The position numbers and the translations under genes were made by a program. Source: Pseudomonas khavaziana (GTDB lineage Bacteria; Pseudomonadota; Gammaproteobacteria; Pseudomonadales; Pseudomonadaceae). From it: DNA of 64,000 nt. This document shows positions 9,351 to 17,092 of this stretch, piece after piece. The stretch covers positions 1-64,000 of the forward strand of contig NZ_JAHSTT010000002.1 in assembly GCF_019145205.1 (NCBI RefSeq). The letters run 5' to 3'. A model generated the notes under the pieces. It ran no database searches and was not told where the DNA came from. It worked only from the letters and a program-made list of their open reading frames with translations. Each line of letters opens with the position of its first letter. The first letter of the stretch is position 1.

Positions 9351-9580
9351 CTGCGATAGGGGCTTGAAACCGCGGGATTTCCGTTTAACTGTACAGTTTT
9401 ATAAATACAAAAAATGACAAGTACAGTTAATTGCAGGCTTCCGAATAGACAATCGCGAGACTAATATCCACTCACCACGTGGCGAACCTTGTAGAGCGTG
9501 CGTCTGATGCTCAACAGTCCCAGTCCGTTTCGCAGTGGCCGCTTCGCGCCACTTTATTATTCGTCTACAGGAGTTTCCCC
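9351..9580. promoter_or_regulatory. Intergenic region with a perfect AACTGTACAGTT operator
   Basis: A perfect 12-base palindrome, AACTGTACAGTT, lies at 9387-9398. A further half site, GTACAGTTAA, lies at 9421-9430, after the DUF1127 terminator and before the DUF2388 operon. The motif is the one repeated upstream of the DUF1127 gene, so the same regulator may act on both units. I could not identify a convincing -35/-10 pair. Confidence 0.55.
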
Positions 9581-9901
9581 ATGTCCCGTCTCCGCCTGTT
9601 ATGCACTGCTGCTGTATTAACCCTGGCTGCCAATGCCCATGCGAGCAGCTTTATCATGACCACCGACTCGATCGTCGGCGCGCTGAAAGCCACTTCCGAC
9701 GCAACCTCAGATGCCACCTCCTCCCTGCGCGATAACAAAGTGGTACAGGCCGCACGTGACGACGCGGCCAGCTTTGTCGCCAGTGCAGGCGCCATCCGAG
9801 GCGTGAAGCTGGAAAGTGCCTTGGCCCATATCCGCCAACAAGCGCCGCAACTGAACACCGCAACCGATGCACAGTTGGCACAGGCCATCCTGGCTATCTG
9901 A
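9581..9901 (+). CDS. DUF2388 family small secreted protein (copy 1 of 3)
   Basis: This is a 106-residue protein with a clear signal peptide (cleavage after about residue 20, NAHA-SS). The mature part carries the family signature: DNKVVQAARDDAASFVASAG, then RG-x-x-LESA and a C-terminal LAQAILAI. The start at 9581 is set by ACAGGAG with seven bases spacing. The gene heads a run of three paralogues followed by a large periplasmic protein, all on the same strand. DUF2388 is, as far as I recall, largely confined to Pseudomonas relatives and has no firm function; a periplasmic location is inferred. Confidence 0.88.
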   Translation: MSRLRLLCTAAVLTLAANAHASSFIMTTDSIVGALKATSDATSDATSSLRDNKVVQAARDDAASFVASAGAIRGVKLESALAHIRQQAPQLNTATDAQLAQAILAI

Positions 9902-10007
9902 TCCACGGCAACCAGAAGGGAGCGCCAGCCGCTCCTGGATGCCTGCGTGCTGGCTCTCGCCCGAGCATTGCGCTAGCCTTGGCGCTCGCTTTCAGTTGTC
10001 GAGTCCC

Positions 10008-10316
10008 ATGGCTTTTTCATACCGCCTGTTGATTGTCCCTATATTGTTTTCCGCCTGCTGGTCACCCCTTGCTTGGGCCCTTGATGTGTCCACCCAGAGC
10101 ACCGTTGTCAGTGTGTACGCCACCAGCAAGGTGACCTCTGCACCGTTCGACAACAAGTTGGTCGTGGCTGCCAAGGATGATGCAGCCGCTTTCATTGCCA
10201 CTGCCGGCCAATGGCGGGGCGCACGCCTGGAGTCCGCACTGGATTATCTGCGCCGCACCCAACCAAAACTTCATGCAAGCGACCTTGAACTGGCGCAAGC
10301 AATTCTCGTCCAATAA
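10008..10316 (+). CDS. DUF2388 family small secreted protein (copy 2 of 3)
   Basis: This 102-residue secreted paralogue of its neighbours has a signal peptide ending near residue 24 (PLAWA-LD). The conserved core is DNKLVVAAKDDAAAFIATAG, then RGARLESALDYLRR and a C-terminal LAQAILVQ. The ribosome binding site is weak, and the 106-base gap after copy 1 is the largest in the cluster, so translation may be lower than for copies 1 and 3. Confidence 0.85.
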   Translation: MAFSYRLLIVPILFSACWSPLAWALDVSTQSTVVSVYATSKVTSAPFDNKLVVAAKDDAAAFIATAGQWRGARLESALDYLRRTQPKLHASDLELAQAILVQ

Positions 10317-10342
10317 TCATCTTTGTATTTGGAGTCACCGCA

Positions 10343-10663
10343 ATGCGTAGCCCGTTGATCGTCGCCGCCCTCGGCCTGCTGTTTTTGGCCGATGTCGCCC
10401 AGGCGCAAACCTTGAAGGCCACCAGTAACATCGTCGTGCGTGCTTCGGCGCGCACTATTGATTTCACCTCGGACACCACCACCTCCATCCGCGATTCCAA
10501 AATCGTGCGTGAAGCCCACGATGATGCCGCCAGTTTCGTCGCCACCAATGGCGAGATTCGCGGTGCGCAGCTCGAGGCTGCGTTCGACACCCTACGCACC
10601 CGCGTACCGCAAGCCCGTGACGCCAGTGACCAGACCCTCGCCGAAGCTATTCTCGCTCTGTGA
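10343..10663 (+). CDS. DUF2388 family small secreted protein (copy 3 of 3)
   Basis: This 106-residue protein has a signal peptide ending near residue 21 (DVAQA-QT) and the same core: DSKIVREAHDDAASFVATNG, RGAQLEAAFDTLR and LAEAILAL. It starts 26 bases after copy 2. Its TGA overlaps by four bases (GTGA) with the GTG start of the large downstream gene. That coupling ties the three small proteins to the HELTH/DUF4105 protein functionally. Confidence 0.88.
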   Translation: MRSPLIVAALGLLFLADVAQAQTLKATSNIVVRASARTIDFTSDTTTSIRDSKIVREAHDDAASFVATNGEIRGAQLEAAFDTLRTRVPQARDASDQTLAEAILAL

Positions 10664-12621
10664 GGCGTATCAAAGCCTGGCTCCTGGCCGGGGCTGTGCT
10701 GCTGTGTGCAACTACAGCCCAGGCCAGCCTGCAATTGCGGCTCAAGACCGATGGCTTGAGCCCGGCTGAACAGCAGGCCAGCCAGGCATTGCTCGATGAT
10801 GCAATGCGCGCCTTGCCGCCACGCTTCATCGAGCAGTTGGATCGCCGCATCGATGTCGGCTGGACCGACAAGATGCCAGCAAACGCTTACGGCCAAGCCT
10901 CTCTTGTGTCCGAACTGGACTTGAACCAAAACCTGCTCGCCAGCCTGACCGACGGCAGCGCCGCCACCCAGAAAACCAATCGCCCCCACGGCACCGTGCG
11001 CCGGGAAATGCTAGCCACAGTGCTGCATGAACTGACCCACATCTATGACCGTGCGCGCCTGTGGCCCAAAGATGAACGCGCCCTGATCCAACGCTGCAGC
11101 CGCCAGAACAACATCACCGGCTTGATCGGTTTGCCCGACCAATGCCGTGGCCAGAACGACCGTCGCTTTACCCTAAGTGACGATCCGCGCCTGCTGGACC
11201 TCGCCGGCTGGCCGCAATACGTCGGCCGCCGCGGCGAACGCGAACAGCACAATAATCAGGTGGTGCGCAGCCCGGATATCTACGAAACCACCAGCCCGTT
11301 GGAGTTCGTGGCGGTCAACATCGAGTATTTCCTCCTCGACCCCAGCTACGCCTGCCGACGCCCCGCGCTGTTCCGCTATTACAAGGAACATTTCGGCTGG
11401 GCACCACCCGTGCAGGACGCCTGTGCCACGACCTATCCGTTCCTGAACGCCGGCAACGATTTCGCCAAGACGCCCCTGGGCCAGATTGACCCGGAACGGG
11501 TGTATGAAATCGATTACCTGCTCGCCGAGGCCAACCAGAATCTGGTCAGCCGCTGGGGCCATAGCATGCTGCGCCTGGTGATTTGCGCCCCAGGTCGCCC
11601 GCGTGGCCCGGATTGTCGGCTGGACCTGGACCGACACCTGGTGTTGTCCTACCGCGCCTTCGTCGGTGACGTGCAGTTGTCGAGCTGGGATGGCCTGGTC
11701 GGCAAGTACCCGTCGCGGCTGTTCGTACTGCCGCTGGCCCAGGTCATCGACGAATACACCAAGACCGAACTGCGTGGCCTGGCGTCGGTGCCGCTGAAGC
11801 TCAACCGCCAGGAAATCAACGACACCGTCGAACATGCCGCTGAAATGCACTGGAGCTATGACGGCAACTACTTCTTCATCTCCAACAACTGTGCGGTGGA
11901 GAGCCTGAAGCTGTTACGCAGTGGCAGCGCCAACCCGCAATTGACCGGCCTGGACAACATCACCCCCAACGGCTTGCTCGAAGTCCTCAGCGCGCGCGGC
12001 CTGGCCGACACCAGCGTGTTGAATGACAAACGCGAGGCACTGCGTCTGGGCTATCACTTCGACTCGTTCCGCGAGCGTTACCAGGCCATGTTCGATGTGC
12101 TGCGCAAGCGCCTGCCGATCAAGCAGACCCAGGTCGAAGACTGGTTGGCCCTGGATGCACAAGCGCGTCGCCAGTGGTTCAGCCAGGCCGACCTGCGCAC
12201 CAGCGCCGCGCTGCTACTGCTGGAGCAGGCCAGCTATCGCAGGCAGCTGATGCTCGCCCAGGATGAAGTCAAACAGCGCTACCTCAATGCTCGCGAGCTG
12301 AAAAACGGCGGAATGGAAAAAGCCAACAATACGTTGCAACAAATCCTCGCCAATAGTGGCTTCCTGAGTCGCCCAGCCGAGCTGCTGGACAGCGGTGGCT
12401 ATGGCCTGCCGCAACCTTCGGAAGCCAAGCGCCTGGAATCGGAAAGCGCCGAGCGCCAGAAGCAACTGCAATCGTTGACCGGCGAGCTGGATAAAGAGGT
12501 GAGGGCGCTGCTCGATCCGTCCCGCGCTGCCGAGATTGCCGCCAGTGAAGCCAACCTCAAGCAGCTGGGCGAGCATCTGCGTGCGCTGCATAAAGCGGCT
12601 GGTGGCCTCGAACTGCCCTAA
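10660..12621 (+). CDS. Periplasmic DUF4105 (Lnb_N) protein with N-terminal HExxH motif
   Basis: This 653-residue exported protein has a signal peptide (cleavage after about residue 22, TTAQA). The N-terminal third contains MLATVLHELTHIYDRA, so His123-Glu-Leu-Thr-His127 is a zinc-metalloprotease-like HExxH. The central region (about residues 285-440; EANQNLVSRWGHSMLRLV, then FFISNNCAVESLKLL) matches the DUF4105/Lnb N-terminal periplasmic domain. The C-terminus is alpha-helical and probably coiled-coil. It starts at a GTG overlapping the last DUF2388 gene. No catalytic role is demonstrated; a metal-dependent envelope hydrolase is an inference from HELTH. Confidence 0.85.
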   Translation: MRRIKAWLLAGAVLLCATTAQASLQLRLKTDGLSPAEQQASQALLDDAMRALPPRFIEQLDRRIDVGWTDKMPANAYGQASLVSELDLNQNLLASLTDGSAATQKTNRPHGTVRREMLATVLHELTHIYDRARLWPKDERALIQRCSRQNNITGLIGLPDQCRGQNDRRFTLSDDPRLLDLAGWPQYVGRRGEREQHNNQVVRSPDIYETTSPLEFVAVNIEYFLLDPSYACRRPALFRYYKEHFGWAPPVQDACATTYPFLNAGNDFAKTPLGQIDPERVYEIDYLLAEANQNLVSRWGHSMLRLVICAPGRPRGPDCRLDLDRHLVLSYRAFVGDVQLSSWDGLVGKYPSRLFVLPLAQVIDEYTKTELRGLASVPLKLNRQEINDTVEHAAEMHWSYDGNYFFISNNCAVESLKLLRSGSANPQLTGLDNITPNGLLEVLSARGLADTSVLNDKREALRLGYHFDSFRERYQAMFDVLRKRLPIKQTQVEDWLALDAQARRQWFSQADLRTSAALLLLEQASYRRQLMLAQDEVKQRYLNARELKNGGMEKANNTLQQILANSGFLSRPAELLDSGGYGLPQPSEAKRLESESAERQKQLQSLTGELDKEVRALLDPSRAAEIAASEANLKQLGEHLRALHKAAGGLELP

Positions 12622-12644
12622 AGACTTAGCGGCACACACAATCA

Positions 12645-12740
12645 AATTGTGGGAGGGGGCTTGCTCCCGATAGCCTTGGTTCAGTCAATATCTTCAATGA
12701 CTGATACACCGCTATCGGGAGCAAGCCCCCTCCCACATTT
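12645..12740. repeat. REPIN (inverted REP pair), GTGGGAGGGGGCTTGC type
   Basis: Two inverted copies of a REP element, the left beginning at about 12648 with TGTGGGAGGGGGCTTGC and the right ending at 12740, enclose about 35 bases. It lies in the space between the DUF4105 gene and citM. This type of palindromic pair is mobilised by RAYT transposases in P. fluorescens; none is encoded in this window. Confidence 0.9.
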
Positions 12741-12785
12741 TTATCTGCATAAGTCTCATGACCGTGTGTCCCGTCTTTTCCCGGC

Positions 12786-12817
12786 GAAAGCTGGCTGAAA
12801 GCTTCCCCGTCTAGGAT
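12786..12817 (+). promoter_or_regulatory. Candidate response-regulator box and -10 of citM
   Basis: GAAAGCT is repeated at 12786-12792 and 12797-12803, exactly 11 bases apart and therefore on one face of the helix, followed by the -10-like TAGGAT at 12812-12817. Direct heptamers at 11-base spacing that replace the -35 are typical of OmpR/PhoB-type activators. The tricarboxylate-sensing regulator TctD is an obvious candidate given the downstream citrate transporter, but that is inference. Confidence 0.5.
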
Positions 12818-12847
12818 CGCCCCACTACCGGCAACAGACCGGCTGTT

Positions 12848-12965
12848 AACAACAACAATGGTGATTCCCGATGTCCGCTCTTACCCGCCTGTTCGCTGCA
12901 GCTCCACCCGTACGCCTCGTGCTTTTCGTTCTGCGCTGACCCTCACCCGGTTCGCCATTCCCTAG
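12848..12965 (+). promoter_or_regulatory. citM leader: A-rich Crc/Hfq-like motif and possible leader ORFs
   Basis: The leader begins with AACAACAACAATG at 12848-12860, which matches the AAnAANAA motif recognised by Hfq-Crc in catabolite repression of Pseudomonas. An ATG directly after it (12858) opens a 35-codon ORF ending at 12965. A second ATG at 12871 opens a 22-codon ORF ending at 12939. Neither has a normal Shine-Dalgarno. They may be leader peptides or chance; the A-rich motif is the stronger signal. Confidence 0.4.
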
Positions 12966-12989
12966 CCGCGCTACGCCTGGAGTATTCCT

Positions 12990-14297
12990 ATGCTGACTTT
13001 CCTTGGCTTTGCCATGGTCATCACGTTCATGTTCCTGATCATGACCAAGCGCCTGTCCGCGCTGATCGCCCTGATCATCGTGCCCATCCTGTTCGCGTTG
13101 TTCGGCGGTTTCGCGCCGAAGATAGGCCCGATGATGCTCGAAGGCATCACCAAGCTCGCGCCGACCGGCGTGATGCTGATGTTCGCCATCCTCTACTTTG
13201 CCTTGATGATCGACTCCGGCCTGTTCGACCCGGCCGTGCGCAAGATCCTCAAGATGGTCAAGGGCGACCCGCTGAAGGTCTCGGTCGGCACCGCCGTTCT
13301 GGCCCTGGTGGTATCCCTGGACGGTGACGGCGCCACTACCTACATGATCTGCGTCGCCGCCATGCTGCCGCTGTACCAGCGCATCGGCATGAGCCCGCGG
13401 ATCATGGCCGGCCTGATCATTCTCGCCGGTGGCGTGATGAACATGACCCCTTGGGGTGGCCCGACGGCCCGCGCTGCCAGTGCGTTGCATGTGGACCCTT
13501 CGGACATCTTCGTGCCGATGATCCCGGCCATGGCCGCCGGCGTCGTGGCAATCCTGGTGATTGCCTACATGTACGGCAAGCGCGAGCGTGCGCGTCTGGG
13601 TGAACTGCACCTGCAAGGCGACGAGATCGACCACAGCGAAATCAGCGTGTCGCAGTTCCCTGACGCTCGCCGCCCGAAGTTGATCTGGTTCAACGGCGCC
13701 CTGACCCTGGCGCTGATGTGCACCCTGATCGCCGGCCTGTTGCCGCTGCCAGTGCTGTTCATGGTGGCGTTCAGTATCGCGATGATCGTCAACTACCCGT
13801 GCCTGCAACAGCAGAAAGACCGCGTCGCGGCCCACGCGGGCAGCGTATTGGCGGTGGTGGGGCTGATCTTCGCCGCCGGCATTTTCACCGGCATCCTGTC
13901 GGGCACCGGCATGGTCGACGCCATGTCCAAGAGTCTGCTGGCGGTCATCCCCGAGGCCATGGGCCCGTACCTGGCGGTGATCACCGCGCTGGTAAGCATG
14001 CCGTTCACCTTCTTCATGTCCAACGATGCGTTCTACTACGGCGTGCTGCCGGTACTGGCCGAAGCCGCCAGCCACTACGGTATCACCGCCGTGGAAATGG
14101 CCCGTGCGTCGATTGTCGGGCAACCGGTACACTTGCTCAGCCCACTGGTACCCTCGACTTACCTGCTGGTGGCCCTGGCGGGTATAGAGTTCGGCGACCA
14201 TCAACGCTTCACCCTCAAGTGGGCAGTACTGGTGTGCCTGTGCATAATGTTCGCCGCACTGCTGATGGGGATTTTTCCGCTGTTCAGCACTCTATAA
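12990..14297 (+). CDS. citM: CitMHS family citrate-metal transporter
   Basis: This 435-residue inner-membrane protein has about 11-12 hydrophobic segments. It shows the CitMHS features LVVSLDGDGATTYMICVAAMLPLY and NMTPWGGPTARAASAL, the motifs that take up metal-citrate complexes with protons. Length is typical. The ATG at 12990 has GGAG seven bases upstream. It lies behind a structured leader with a putative catabolite-repression site. The gene name is by family; the preferred metal (Mg or Ca) cannot be read from sequence. Confidence 0.9.
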   Translation: MLTFLGFAMVITFMFLIMTKRLSALIALIIVPILFALFGGFAPKIGPMMLEGITKLAPTGVMLMFAILYFALMIDSGLFDPAVRKILKMVKGDPLKVSVGTAVLALVVSLDGDGATTYMICVAAMLPLYQRIGMSPRIMAGLIILAGGVMNMTPWGGPTARAASALHVDPSDIFVPMIPAMAAGVVAILVIAYMYGKRERARLGELHLQGDEIDHSEISVSQFPDARRPKLIWFNGALTLALMCTLIAGLLPLPVLFMVAFSIAMIVNYPCLQQQKDRVAAHAGSVLAVVGLIFAAGIFTGILSGTGMVDAMSKSLLAVIPEAMGPYLAVITALVSMPFTFFMSNDAFYYGVLPVLAEAASHYGITAVEMARASIVGQPVHLLSPLVPSTYLLVALAGIEFGDHQRFTLKWAVLVCLCIMFAALLMGIFPLFSTL

Positions 14298-14365
14298 TCG
14301 TACCGACTCACTCACCGCGCGGCGCTGCAGCTGGCGCGGTATAACATTTGCTCAAAGGAATACAC

Positions 14366-15133
14366 ATGGAATGGCTGACCAATCCGGAAATCTGGATTGC
14401 CTTCTTCACCCTGACGGCCCTCGAGATCGTCCTGGGCATCGATAACATCATCATGATTTCGATCCTGGTCAGCCGCATGCCCAAGCACATGCAGGCGCGC
14501 ACCCGGATCTTCGGCCTGGCCCTGGCCATGGTCACCCGCATCCTGTTGCTTCTGTCGATCACCTGGGTCATGCAACTGACCGCCGACCTGTTCGTGGTGT
14601 TTGGCCAGGGCATTTCTGGCCGTGACCTGATCCTGTTCTTCGGCGGCCTGTTCCTGCTGTGGAAAAGCTCCCAGGAGATGTACCACGCCCTGGAAGGCGA
14701 AGATGAAACCCACGACGAGCCCAAGGGCGCCGGTGGCAAGTTCATCTACACCATCATCCAGATCGCCATCATCGACATCGTGTTCTCCCTGGACTCAGTG
14801 ATTACCGCAGTCGGTATGGTTTCCCACGTACCGGTCATGGTTGCCGCGATCATCGTTGCGGTATTGGTGATGATGCTGGCCGCCGGCACCATCAGCGAAT
14901 TCATCGACAAGCACCCGTCGCTGAAAATGCTGGCGCTGTCGTTCCTGCTGGTGGTGGGTACCGTGCTGATCGCCGAATCCTTCGATGTGCACGTGCCAAA
15001 AGGCTACGTCTACTTCGCCATGGCGTTCTCCCTGGCAGTGGAAGCGGTGAACATCAAGATGCGCACCGCCATGGCGAAAAAGAAAAAACAGCAGGATCCG
15101 GTGAAACTGCGCAAGGACATGCCGGGTCAATAA
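14366..15133 (+). CDS. TerC family integral membrane protein
   Basis: This 255-residue TerC-type protein has seven or so membrane segments and the two acidic family signatures ALEIVLGIDNIIM (about residue 25) and IDIVFSLDSVITAVG (about residue 140). TerC proteins are linked to metal export or metallation of exported proteins (the Alx/MeeF group) and to tellurite resistance. An upstream TTG would add six residues, but the ATG at 14366 has AAAGGAA in front and is preferred. The C-terminus is lysine-rich and cytoplasmic. Confidence 0.88.
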   Translation: MEWLTNPEIWIAFFTLTALEIVLGIDNIIMISILVSRMPKHMQARTRIFGLALAMVTRILLLLSITWVMQLTADLFVVFGQGISGRDLILFFGGLFLLWKSSQEMYHALEGEDETHDEPKGAGGKFIYTIIQIAIIDIVFSLDSVITAVGMVSHVPVMVAAIIVAVLVMMLAAGTISEFIDKHPSLKMLALSFLLVVGTVLIAESFDVHVPKGYVYFAMAFSLAVEAVNIKMRTAMAKKKKQQDPVKLRKDMPGQ

Positions 15134-15158
15134 ACCCGTACCCGCGATTTCATGCCCC

Positions 15159-15258
15159 TGTAGGAGCGAGCTTGCTCGCGAAGAACCCAAGGACACCGCG
15201 TACATCCAGACAGTCCGCGATTTCGTTGACGTTTTTTCGCGAGCAAGCTCGCTCCTAC
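15159..15258. repeat. REPIN, TAGGAGCGAGCTTGCTCGCG type
   Basis: The pair TGTAGGAGCGAGCTTGCTCG at 15159-15178 and its inverted copy at 15236-15258 lies between the TerC gene and the Na/Pi gene. It belongs to a different REP class from the GTGGGAGGGGGCTTGC elements; the partial copy after kinB is of the same class. Confidence 0.9.
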
Positions 15259-15375
15259 CTATGCGATGCTGGCGCAGAGCCCATTCGCCAACTACAGCTT
15301 AAGTACAAGACGTAGAGCGGCACGCGGCAACTTTCCTTCGCTCCTGCTGGAGCGCACCCACACGGGGGGCCGAGC

Positions 15376-17034
15376 ATGCTGACCTTGCTCAATCTGCTTT
15401 CCGCCGTGACCCTGCTTATCTGGGGCACGCATATCGTCCGTACCGGCATCCTGCGGGTCTACGGCTCCAATTTGCGCCAAGTCATCGGGCAGAACATGTC
15501 CAAGCGCTGGCTGGCCTTTGTCGCCGGTATCGCGGTGACAGCCATGGTGCAAAGCAGTAACGCTACCGCGATGCTGGTGACGTCCTTTGTCGGCCAAGGG
15601 CTGATGAGCCTCACGCCGGCCTTGGCCACCATGCTTGGCGCCGACGTCGGTACTGCGTTGATGGCCCGGGTGCTGACCTTCGACTTGTCCTGGCTGTCGC
15701 CGCTGCTGATCTTCCTCGGGGTGATTTTCTTCCTGTCGCGCAAACAGACGCGCGCCGGGCAACTGGGCCGGGTCGGCATCGGCTTGGGGCTGATCATCCT
15801 CGCGCTGCAACTGATCGTCGAAGCCGCCGGGCCGATTACCCATGCCCAGGGTGTCAAAGTCATCTTCGCCTCGCTGACCGGCGATATCTTGCTGGACGCG
15901 CTGGTCGGCGCGCTGTTCGCCATGATTTCCTACTCCAGCCTTGCAGCTGTGCTGCTCACGGCAACTCTGGCCGGCGCCGGCGTGATCGGGTTACATGTGG
16001 CTATCGGCCTGGTGATCGGCGCCAACATCGGCAGCGGCGTACTGGCCTTTCTCAGCACCAGCATGCAGAACACTGCCGGGCGCCAAGTGGCCCTGGGCAG
16101 CCTGTTGTACAAATTGATCGGCCTGTTGCTGATCATTCCTGTGCTTGACCCGCTCGTCCTCTGGATGGACGGCCTGGACTACAGCGCCCAAGGCATGGTC
16201 ATCACCTTCCACCTGCTCTATAACGTCACGCGCTGCTTGATCCTGCTGCCCACCATTGGCCCTATGGCGCGGCTGTGCGCCTGGCTGCTGCCCGAGCGCG
16301 AAGAAACCAATGGCAAGGCCAAACCGCGCCACCTTGACCTGGCCGCACTCACCACGCCGAGCCTGGCCCTGGCCAACGCCGCGCGAGAAACCCTGCGCCT
16401 GGGCGACCTGATCGACAATATGCTTACCTCTATGCAGGAAGTGCTGCGCGGCAAACAAACCGCAATCACCCAGGAGATGCGCAGCCTCAGCGATGACGTC
16501 GAAGCGCTTTACAGCGCGATCAAACTCTACCTGGCGCAAATGTCCCGGGAAGACCTGAGCGAACAAGACAACCGCCGCTGGGCAGAAATCATCGAGCTGT
16601 CGATCAACCTGAAACTGGCGGGCGACCTGATCGAGCGCATGCTGCGTAAAGTCCAGCAGCAGAAAACCTCGCAACGCCGGCAATTTTCCGAAGTGGGCCT
16701 GGAAGAGCTCAGCGGTTTGCACAGCCAGTTGATCGCCAACCTGCGCCTGGGCCTCTCGGTGTTCCTCAGCGGTGACCCGGAAAGCGCCCGCCAGTTGCTG
16801 CGTGAAAAGCGCCGCTTTCGCGCCCAGGAACGTCGCCTCGCCCACGCCCACGTCAGCCGCCTGCAACGCAAGATCGTGCAGAGCCTGGAGACCAGCTCAC
16901 TGCATCTGGAGCTGATTGCCGACATGAAACGCTTGAATTCGTTATTTTGTAGCAGCGCTTACGTAGTGTTGGAAACATCCGACACTGGCGCACTCTCCGC
17001 AGAAGATATCGCCGACATCACCCATTCGCCCTGA
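15376..17034 (+). CDS. Na/Pi cotransporter family protein with PhoU-like domain
   Basis: This 552-residue protein has an N-terminal membrane domain made of two Na/Pi cotransporter repeats. The first contains AMVQSSNATAMLVTSFV (QSS-x-AT motif, about residues 57-75). The second repeat, near residues 175-200, shows the looser SYSSLAAVLLTATLAG. The C-terminal cytoplasmic part (about residues 340-540) is helical and PhoU-like. It probably imports phosphate with sodium. It stands alone between two other single genes. Confidence 0.88.
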   Translation: MLTLLNLLSAVTLLIWGTHIVRTGILRVYGSNLRQVIGQNMSKRWLAFVAGIAVTAMVQSSNATAMLVTSFVGQGLMSLTPALATMLGADVGTALMARVLTFDLSWLSPLLIFLGVIFFLSRKQTRAGQLGRVGIGLGLIILALQLIVEAAGPITHAQGVKVIFASLTGDILLDALVGALFAMISYSSLAAVLLTATLAGAGVIGLHVAIGLVIGANIGSGVLAFLSTSMQNTAGRQVALGSLLYKLIGLLLIIPVLDPLVLWMDGLDYSAQGMVITFHLLYNVTRCLILLPTIGPMARLCAWLLPEREETNGKAKPRHLDLAALTTPSLALANAARETLRLGDLIDNMLTSMQEVLRGKQTAITQEMRSLSDDVEALYSAIKLYLAQMSREDLSEQDNRRWAEIIELSINLKLAGDLIERMLRKVQQQKTSQRRQFSEVGLEELSGLHSQLIANLRLGLSVFLSGDPESARQLLREKRRFRAQERRLAHAHVSRLQRKIVQSLETSSLHLELIADMKRLNSLFCSSAYVVLETSDTGALSAEDIADITHSP

Positions 17035-17092
17035 ACGTACGACGGCGAGTGAAGTCAGTTAACAATGGACCTCATTCGCCAGGAAGCTTGTT

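Noticed and set aside
12846..14204. 452-codon ORF on the minus strand antisense to citM
   Set aside because: Rich in Gly, His, Gln, Arg and Asp with no family features. It is the usual antisense shadow of a high-GC membrane-protein gene.
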